Positions 22,849 to 27,099 of a stretch of DNA of 27,099 bases are shown in pieces (position 1 is the first letter of the stretch; the number at the start of each line of letters is the position of its first letter). This stretch comes from Ardenticatenales bacterium (GTDB lineage: Bacteria; Chloroflexota; Anaerolineae; Promineifilales; UBA4811). A model generated the notes under the pieces. The model searched no databases. It was not told the origin of the DNA and worked only from the letters and a program-made list of their open reading frames with translations. The stretch lies in NCBI GenBank assembly GCA_013139935.1, contig WSZX01000292.1, positions 1 to 27,099 of the forward strand, in the 5' to 3' direction. The translations under genes were made by a program, and so were the position numbers.

Positions 22849-23223
22849 ATGGATCGCCGCGCGTTTGAGCAACTGGTGGTGGGGGCATTGGATAGCCTGC
22901 CGGCCGATATCCGGCAGTTGCTGGACAATGTGGAGGTGACGGTGGACCGGGAGCCGTCCCCGACGATTCTGAAGCAGTTGGGGATGCGGAGGGGGCAGTT
23001 GTTGTTAGGGCTCTACCAAGGGGTTCCCCAGACGCGGCGCACCAGCCACTATGGGCTGGTCCTGCCAGACAAGATCACCATCTACCAGCGGCCGATCGAA
23101 CAGATTTGCCGCACACCGGCCGCAATCCGCGCTCAGGTTCGCCAAACGGTGATCCATGAGTTGGCCCACCATTTCGGGATTTCCGACGCACGGCTGTCCG
23201 AGATCAAAGCGGACCGAGGTTAG
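22849..23223 (+). CDS. Small zincin-type metallopeptidase family protein
   Basis: A 124-residue protein with a classical zinc motif HELAHHFGISD (H103, E104, H107, D113), corresponding to HExxHxxGxxD. Conserved upstream stretches are LLGLYQGVPQTRR and the beta strand DKITIYQRPIEQ. This fits the short cytoplasmic metallopeptidase-like family (PF06262), found in many Actinobacteria and Chloroflexota, whose physiological substrate is not known. The length is normal for the family. No strong Shine-Dalgarno sequence precedes the ATG; it lies 100 nt after the L,D-transpeptidase and could be cotranscribed. Confidence 0.85.
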   Translation: MDRRAFEQLVVGALDSLPADIRQLLDNVEVTVDREPSPTILKQLGMRRGQLLLGLYQGVPQTRRTSHYGLVLPDKITIYQRPIEQICRTPAAIRAQVRQTVIHELAHHFGISDARLSEIKADRG

Positions 23224-23240
23224 CACTTGTTAAGGAATAA

Positions 23241-23271
23241 CTACCCGTTTTCGATAGTGATTCACGGGTAG
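23241..23271. terminator. 8-bp stem-loop between convergent genes
   Basis: CTACCCGT (23241-23248) and ACGGGTAG (23264-23271) pair exactly across 15 nt, 17 nt after the metallopeptidase stop and before the convergent DUF488 operon end. There is no T-tract, so terminator function is only positional inference. Confidence 0.35.
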
Positions 23272-23414
23272 AGCGGTCACAAACTGCCAAGTTGTTGTTG
23301 GTCAAGTACTTGGCTTTGCTCGCGCTTTTCCAGTACGGCATAGCACGCGCGGAACCTGCGCTACGGGGGGGGCAGCATTGCAAGGGGGTGGTGGAGCGGC
23401 GCCCACGCAGCCAG

Positions 23415-24143
23415 TCAGAGATTGCGGTAATCAATCTCAACCTGGTAATCGGGTACCACGTGGACGCCAGTGACGATGAGCCACATCTTGCCCTGGAATC
23501 CCCGGCTGAGGCCCAAGGCCAGGTAGACCTCCTCGGCCGGGAGCCGCCGCAGCAGCGCGTCCTCTTCCATCCTGAGTTCTCCCCCCTTTTCTCCCAACCA
23601 GCTCCGTCCCAGGGCTCGCCACTTGATATCTGTGACCGGGAGTCCTCGCGGCGAGTTTGCCTGTGGGTGACAGGTGCCACTCAGAGTGAAGCCGATGCGA
23701 GCTTCATACTTTAGCGAGTAGGGATCGAGGGTGAAGTGAGCCCAGAGGCGATCCGACCGGACCAGGCACAGGGAGCGAGATGGGTTTCGGCCCAGCACCT
23801 CTTCAGCGGCCCGGTCGAGGTGCTCTGCCAAAAAGCGGGCGCGGCGCTCGCCCTCCAGGCGTCGCAGCAAGCGAGGGCGGTGGTAGATGAAATCGGTGAT
23901 CCAGTCTTCGGTGTGGGGCGGGATGGGGCGGCGCCTCAACAGTTGCAGTTCGACGACATCGCCTAGCTGAATGACCCGCCCCTGGGCATCGGTGAGGTCG
24001 CCCAGCAGCAGGCTCGAGCGCTCCTTGATCGGGCGCACCCAGCTCAAGCGGCTGGCCGGGTGGGCTTGGTGGACAAGGCCGGCCGTACAAACGCCGCTGA
24101 GCATACGGGTCATTGACAAGACCAGAATCTCCTGAGCCGGCAT
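23415..24143 (-). CDS. Predicted dual OB-fold protein, third gene of DUF488 operon
   Basis: A 242-residue protein. The N-terminal half has the pattern of a compact beta-barrel: EILVLSMTRMLSGVCTAGL (5-23), WVRPIKERSSLLLGDL near 35-50, QLGDVVELQLLRR near 59-71 and PPHTEDWITDF near 75-85. The C-terminal half has TDIKWRALGRSW and ends in EEVYLALGLSRGFQGK followed by a hydrophobic strand. This resembles the dual OB-containing domain (DuOB) proteins that I recall beside DUF488 genes; I could not verify the match. A nucleic-acid-binding role is an inference from the fold guess. GGAG lies five bases upstream of the ATG, and 14 nt separate it from the preceding DUF488 gene. Confidence 0.7.
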   Translation of the reverse strand: MPAQEILVLSMTRMLSGVCTAGLVHQAHPASRLSWVRPIKERSSLLLGDLTDAQGRVIQLGDVVELQLLRRRPIPPHTEDWITDFIYHRPRLLRRLEGERRARFLAEHLDRAAEEVLGRNPSRSLCLVRSDRLWAHFTLDPYSLKYEARIGFTLSGTCHPQANSPRGLPVTDIKWRALGRSWLGEKGGELRMEEDALLRRLPAEEVYLALGLSRGFQGKMWLIVTGVHVVPDYQVEIDYRNL

Positions 24144-24157
24144 CGGGGCTCCCTGTG

Positions 24158-24604
24158 CTAGCCTTTGAGGTGGACCACAGCCAGGTCAGAGAAACGGTCG
24201 GCCCAATACTCGGCAACCAGGCGCCGGTGACATTGGTCGGGCGCCGGCTCTGAACAGAGCAAGCAGACCGCCCCGTGGCGAGAGAGGATGTCGCGCCCGA
24301 TGGCCTCGGTCGGCCGCTCTACCAGTGTTTGGTTGAAGCGCTTCTCGTAGGCGACCCAGTCCTTGTCCTGACGGTAGGCATCTAGGGTCTCGGTGGTGGG
24401 GGCCAGGTCAGTATGGTGTTCGTAGGCGATGCCAAACCCTTGGCGCAGCAGATAGGCGAGGTCGTCACGCTTGGCATAGCCGCACAGTTGCGACGTGTTG
24501 CGCAGCCGGATGTCAATGACTGCATCCACGCCAGCCTCACGCAACAGGCTAATGAATCGGGACAATGGCTTGCGCTGAAAACCAATGGTGTAGATGGTAG
24601 GCAG
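24158..24604 (-). CDS. DUF488 family protein (second paralogue), probable CTG start
   Basis: From 24604 the product is 148 residues. The N-terminal TIYTIGFQRKPLSRFISLLREAG matches the DUF488 opening strand and helix (YTIGH-type), which excludes the internal TTG at 24565 as the true start. There is no ATG or GTG in the correct place; a CTG at 24604, six bases after GGGAGG, is the best candidate. The core has VIDIRLRNTS near 30-40 and the family Cys motif LLCSEPAPDQCHRR near 110-123. Biochemical function of DUF488 is not established to my knowledge; the conserved Cys/His suggests metal or thiol chemistry. It lies 73 nt after the first paralogue. Confidence 0.8.
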   Translation of the reverse strand: MPTIYTIGFQRKPLSRFISLLREAGVDAVIDIRLRNTSQLCGYAKRDDLAYLLRQGFGIAYEHHTDLAPTTETLDAYRQDKDWVAYEKRFNQTLVERPTEAIGRDILSRHGAVCLLCSEPAPDQCHRRLVAEYWADRFSDLAVVHLKG

Positions 24605-24677
24605 GCGGTTCCTCCCTTGAAGATGCGGCTGGATGAGGTTTCTGTTTTCCGGAACCCTGTCTGATTGTACTCTGATT

Positions 24678-25178
24678 CTAGAATAGCGTCAGTTGCTTCA
24701 ATTCCGGGTGCGCCTCGACAGTATCACCGTCAGGGCGGATGTGGATCACGCGGGCGTCTCGGGCCAGTAGCTCGGGAGTGACCAGCAAGGCGCGGTGACA
24801 GCGGCGATGGTCGCCCTCGCTGCACATCATGGCGACGGTGTTGGTGCGGGCCAGTTCCAGCAACTGCCCCACGCCGGCTTGAAAACCGGGAGTTGCTGCG
24901 ATAAGGTCATAGTTGGGATGTTCATCGGCCTCTTGGGTGTCGTCTGACGGCCGGCCGCCGAGTGTATCACCCATGAAGAGATAGGTCAGGCCGGCCTCTG
25001 TCAGGGATTGGACGAGTGTCTCGCGATTGAAGTGGGGCACCCAGCGGCTGTAGGGCTGGCTCCGCACATCTGCCAGAGTGGTAATCCCATGGCGCTGCAA
25101 GAGGGCGACAAAGGTCTCCGGCTCGTGGTCGCTGTGGCCGATCGAATAGATGATGGGTGAGTTGGTGGCAGCCGTCAT
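24678..25178 (-). CDS. DUF488 family protein (first paralogue)
   Basis: A 166-residue protein with the complete family signature: IIYSIGHSDHEPETFVALLQRHG (9-31), LADVRSQPYSRWVPHFN (35-51), YLFMGDTLGGRPS (66-78) and MMCSEGDHRRCHRALL (117-132). It is the first gene of a three-gene minus-strand unit and shares the CxE...CHR motif with the next gene, although the rest has diverged considerably, so the two are old paralogues rather than a recent duplication. A well-formed promoter is at 25213-25241. Function is unknown; it is soluble with no signal peptide. Confidence 0.88.
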   Translation of the reverse strand: MTAATNSPIIYSIGHSDHEPETFVALLQRHGITTLADVRSQPYSRWVPHFNRETLVQSLTEAGLTYLFMGDTLGGRPSDDTQEADEHPNYDLIAATPGFQAGVGQLLELARTNTVAMMCSEGDHRRCHRALLVTPELLARDARVIHIRPDGDTVEAHPELKQLTLF

Positions 25179-25212
25179 TGCGGATGATTACCCCTATCTA
25201 GCCAGTGGGTGG

Positions 25213-25241
25213 ATTATAGCCGGGCGGGGCGATATGGCCAA
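25213..25241 (-). promoter_or_regulatory. Promoter of the DUF488 operon
   Basis: On the minus strand a consensus TATAAT (25213-25218) is spaced 17 bp from TTGGCC (25236-25241, 4 of 6). Transcription near 25206 leaves about 28 nt before the first DUF488 ATG at 25178. Confidence 0.6.
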
Positions 25242-25406
25242 CAAGCGGCCTGCGCTGGTTCCTGCTTGCCCTCTCGGAGCGTGTGGCCAATGGGGACGAT
25301 TTCTGCCAGTCGGGGTGACAAGGGTGCTGCGGAGACAAGAATCGAGCCTGATCTGAACCCAGCCAGTCCAGGCAGTGTTGGAATGAGTGTTGCGACGCAT
25401 GGTAGC
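25242..25406. other. Spacer between divergent promoters
   Basis: About 165 nt between the DUF488 operon promoter and the RpiR-gene operator. No gene or further clear signal is visible. Confidence 0.4.
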
Positions 25407-25424
25407 GTGCAACAAATGTTGCAC
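25407..25424. promoter_or_regulatory. Palindromic operator upstream of the RpiR-type regulator
   Basis: GTGCAAC (25407-25413) and GTTGCAC (25418-25424) are exact reverse complements around AAAT. The right arm contains the -35-like TTGCAC. A second, imperfect dyad overlaps it to the left (TTGCGACGC near 25389-25397 against GCGTGCAA near 25405-25412). Binding here would occlude RNA polymerase, as expected for autoregulation. Confidence 0.6.
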
Positions 25425-25447
25425 CTCCTGGAAATCCAAGGTAGAAT
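25419..25447 (+). promoter_or_regulatory. Promoter of the RpiR-type regulator gene
   Basis: TTGCAC (25419-25424) and TAGAAT (25442-25447) are spaced 17 bp. The predicted start near 25454 is about 25 nt before the ATG at 25479. The -35 lies within the operator palindrome. Confidence 0.45.
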
Positions 25448-25478
25448 GCAGCCTGAGGTTTGATGGGTAGAGTTATCG

Positions 25479-26372
25479 ATGTCCGGTAAGCACGATGGCG
25501 AACTGAGCCCGGCTGCGAGCCAAGCTCCTCTGGAGGAGAGGATCGTGGCGGCTTTGTCGGGCCTCAGCAGGAAGCAGAAGGAGATCGCCCGTTTTGTACT
25601 GGACAATCAAGAGATCGTGGCCTTTTCCTCGGCAAGCGAACTAGGGGGGAGAACCGATAGCAGTGCAGCCACGGTGGTGAGATTCTGCCAGGCACTGGGG
25701 TACAAGGGCTACATAGACCTTCAGTCAGCGGTCCGCGACCAGGTATCCCGCCAGTGGCCGGCCGTGCGACGTTTTCAGGAGCGGCTGGACAACCCTCTGC
25801 CCAAAGAGGACCTAGTGGCCCGCGCCTTTAGCACCGACATCCAGAATATCGAGCGCACGGCCGAGCTCACGGCCGGCGACCGTCTGCAAGCTGCAGCGGG
25901 AGAGATACGCCGCGCCCGGCAGATACTGGTGGTAGGAGGCGGATTGACCTCAACGGTGGTCGGGTTCTTTGCCCATGCGCTGCAAGTGATTGGGCTGCCG
26001 GTCCAGTGTGTCGCCGGCGGGGGCGAGCCGCTGGCGTTGGCGCTGGCGTTTCTGCGGCCGGATGACGTGGTGATTGGCGTCGGTTTCTGGCGGAATCTCC
26101 GGGACGTGGTTCAAGCCATCGAGCAGGCGCAGGAGATTGGAGCCACAACCATCGGCATTACCGACAGCAGGCTATCCCCCTTGGCTCGGCTGCCGGACCA
26201 TCATTTTCTGGTTGCGACGAGCGGGGTGGCGCACAATCTCTCTCCGGTTGCGACGCTGTCGCTGCTGAATACGCTGGTGGCGACCCTATCGTTTGACATG
26301 CCGGAGCGCGTCGTCGAATCCTTGCACATGGTGGACGAAGCATATAGGCGGAGCGGCTTGTTGGCCGAGTAG
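25479..26372 (+). CDS. MurR/RpiR family transcriptional regulator (HTH + SIS)
   Basis: A 297-residue regulator. Residues about 18-94 form the RpiR-type helix-turn-helix (LSRKQKEIARFVLDN, then SASELGGRTDSSAATVVRFCQALGYKGY). Residues about 140-270 form a SIS sugar-isomerase-like domain that binds phosphosugars (ILVVGGGLTSTVVGFFAHAL; DDVVIGVGFWRNLRDVV; GATTIGITDS). These proteins usually control uptake and use of sugars, amino sugars or their derivatives. A substrate-binding protein gene follows 109 nt downstream, so this is probably its local regulator, and the operator at 25407-25424 suggests autoregulation. The effector cannot be deduced. Only a weak GGGTAGAG precedes the ATG. Confidence 0.92.
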   Translation: MSGKHDGELSPAASQAPLEERIVAALSGLSRKQKEIARFVLDNQEIVAFSSASELGGRTDSSAATVVRFCQALGYKGYIDLQSAVRDQVSRQWPAVRRFQERLDNPLPKEDLVARAFSTDIQNIERTAELTAGDRLQAAAGEIRRARQILVVGGGLTSTVVGFFAHALQVIGLPVQCVAGGGEPLALALAFLRPDDVVIGVGFWRNLRDVVQAIEQAQEIGATTIGITDSRLSPLARLPDHHFLVATSGVAHNLSPVATLSLLNTLVATLSFDMPERVVESLHMVDEAYRRSGLLAE

Positions 26373-26387
26373 CGATTGTAGAGACGG

Positions 26388-26398
26388 AAAGGAGGTGA
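26388..26398 (+). promoter_or_regulatory. Perfect Shine-Dalgarno sequence without a start codon
   Basis: AAAGGAGGTGA is an extended complement of the 16S rRNA 3' end. No ATG, GTG or TTG lies at 5-10 nt downstream, and the next gene starts 84 nt further on with its own ribosome site. It lies 16 nt after the regulator stop. Confidence 0.5.
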
Positions 26399-26481
26399 GG
26401 CGCCCTCGGCGAAACGTGGGAACTCGGACCGTATTCAAGTGTTTGGTATCGGATTGAAGCGAAAGAGAGGAGAGATCGAAG

Positions 26482-27099
26482 ATGTTTGCTTTTAAGAGAT
26501 CACTGCTAATAGGCGTCTCACTATTGACAGTACTGGCTCTGTTGGGAGGTTGTGCGACCCCCACCCCGGAGGTGATCGAAAAGGAGGTCATCGTCACGCA
26601 GATCGTGGAAGAGACGGTGATCGTGGAAGGCACGCCCCGAATCGTGGAAGTCGAAGTAGAGAAGGTGGTGACGGCCACGCCGATCGTGGGTCCGCAGCCG
26701 GGCGGCACTATGGTCATTGGGTTGTCCGCCGAGATCATGACACTGGACCCGGCCGATTACCGCGATACTACAACCGAGACCGTCATCCGCAACATGTTCG
26801 ACGGTCTGGTGACTCGCTCCAGCGACGGCCGGGTGTTGCTGCAACTGGCCGAATCGGCCACGCTGATTGACAGCGTCACGTGGGAGTTTGTGCTCAAAAA
26901 GGGCGTTACCTTCCACAACGGCGAGGACCTGACGGCCGAGGACGTGAAATTCACCTTTGATCGCATCATCACCGAGAATGCGATCGAGTACACCGAGCCC
27001 CACACCTCCCCGCGCAAAGGCCTCATCGGGCCTGTGGAAAGCGTCGAGATCGTGGACGACTATACGGTGCGCTTGTACCTGTCGGCCCCCTTCCCGGCG
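26482..27099 (+). CDS. ABC transporter substrate-binding lipoprotein, family 5, 3' end cut
   Basis: The first 206 codons are present and the frame is open to the right edge. The signal segment (SLLIGVSLLTVLALLGGC) ends at lipobox LGGC with C24. It is followed by a long Val/Glu-rich linker (about 28-66, EVIEKEVIVTQIVEETVIVE region) typical of Chloroflexota binding proteins. The SBP_bac_5 domain begins near residue 74, with MTLDPADYRDTTTETVIRN near 86-104, ATLIDSVTWEFVLKKGVTFHNG and LTAEDVKFTFDRI near 151-163. Such proteins deliver oligopeptides, but also sugars or nickel, to an ABC importer, whose permease genes should lie downstream outside the window. GGAG at about 26468-26471 precedes the ATG. 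Regulation by the upstream RpiR protein is likely. Confidence 0.93.
   Translation, partial: MFAFKRSLLIGVSLLTVLALLGGCATPTPEVIEKEVIVTQIVEETVIVEGTPRIVEVEVEKVVTATPIVGPQPGGTMVIGLSAEIMTLDPADYRDTTTETVIRNMFDGLVTRSSDGRVLLQLAESATLIDSVTWEFVLKKGVTFHNGEDLTAEDVKFTFDRIITENAIEYTEPHTSPRKGLIGPVESVEIVDDYTVRLYLSAPFPA

Noticed and set aside
23288..23330. Shared GCCAAGTTGTT with a site near 19161 as a dispersed repeat
   Set aside because: An 11-base identity between two intergenic regions is too short, and flanks do not match.

Overview
The window (about 58-60% GC by eye, dense genes, short operons) looks like a chromosomal segment of an uncultured or anaerobic member of the Chloroflexota (Anaerolineae-like). The basis is indirect. 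Lipoproteins carry long Pro/Thr- or Val/Glu-rich linkers after the lipobox. There is a CapA lipoprotein with an extra N-terminal domain, a ferredoxin-dependent 2-oxoacid oxidoreductase and an ADP-forming acyl-CoA synthetase. I see no rRNA, tRNA, CRISPR array, phage structural gene or intact transposase.

Layout. (1) 1-3185, minus strand: an ADP-forming acyl-CoA synthetase followed by an AAA ATPase that runs off the left edge. (2) 3361-5557, plus: threonine catabolism, an SDR-type L-threonine 3-dehydrogenase and 2-amino-3-ketobutyrate CoA ligase. A perfect 19-bp palindrome follows. (3) 5844-6335: a bifunctional-nuclease (DUF151) protein with its own promoter. (4) 6535-10389: a primosome operon made of DnaB helicase interrupted by a natural 145-residue mini-intein, a DnaD-domain protein, and a helicase loader built from two consecutive DnaC/DnaI-like AAA+ modules. 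A soluble GAF/PAS histidine kinase, a LysM/M23-like lipoprotein and a SAM methyltransferase follow on the same strand to 14263. (5) 14486-15076, minus: a glycine-rich membrane protein. (6) 15611-18517, plus: four subunits of a 2-oxoacid:ferredoxin oxidoreductase (delta, alpha, beta, gamma). (7) 18594-19034, minus: the ribosome-rescue hydrolase ArfB, then a non-coding tract of alternating inverted repeats resembling insertion-sequence or MITE ends. (8) 19648-23223, plus: a CapA-like lipoprotein, an L,D-transpeptidase and a small zincin metallopeptidase. (9) 23415-25178, minus: two DUF488 paralogues and a predicted dual-OB-fold protein in one transcription unit. (10) 25479-27099, plus: an RpiR/MurR-type regulator with a palindrome over its own -35 box, then a family 5 ABC-transporter substrate-binding lipoprotein cut by the right edge.

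How the genes fit together. Threonine cleavage to glycine and acetyl-CoA, 2-oxoacid oxidation to acyl-CoA with reduced ferredoxin, and ATP formation by the acyl-CoA synthetase are consistent with amino-acid fermentation or a related anaerobic energy metabolism (inference). The replication operon supplies a helicase, a DnaD-type primosome protein and a loader as one unit. The most unusual items are the endonuclease-free DnaB intein, the duplicated helicase loader with a degenerate second ATPase module, and the DUF488-DUF488-dual-OB operon of unknown function.
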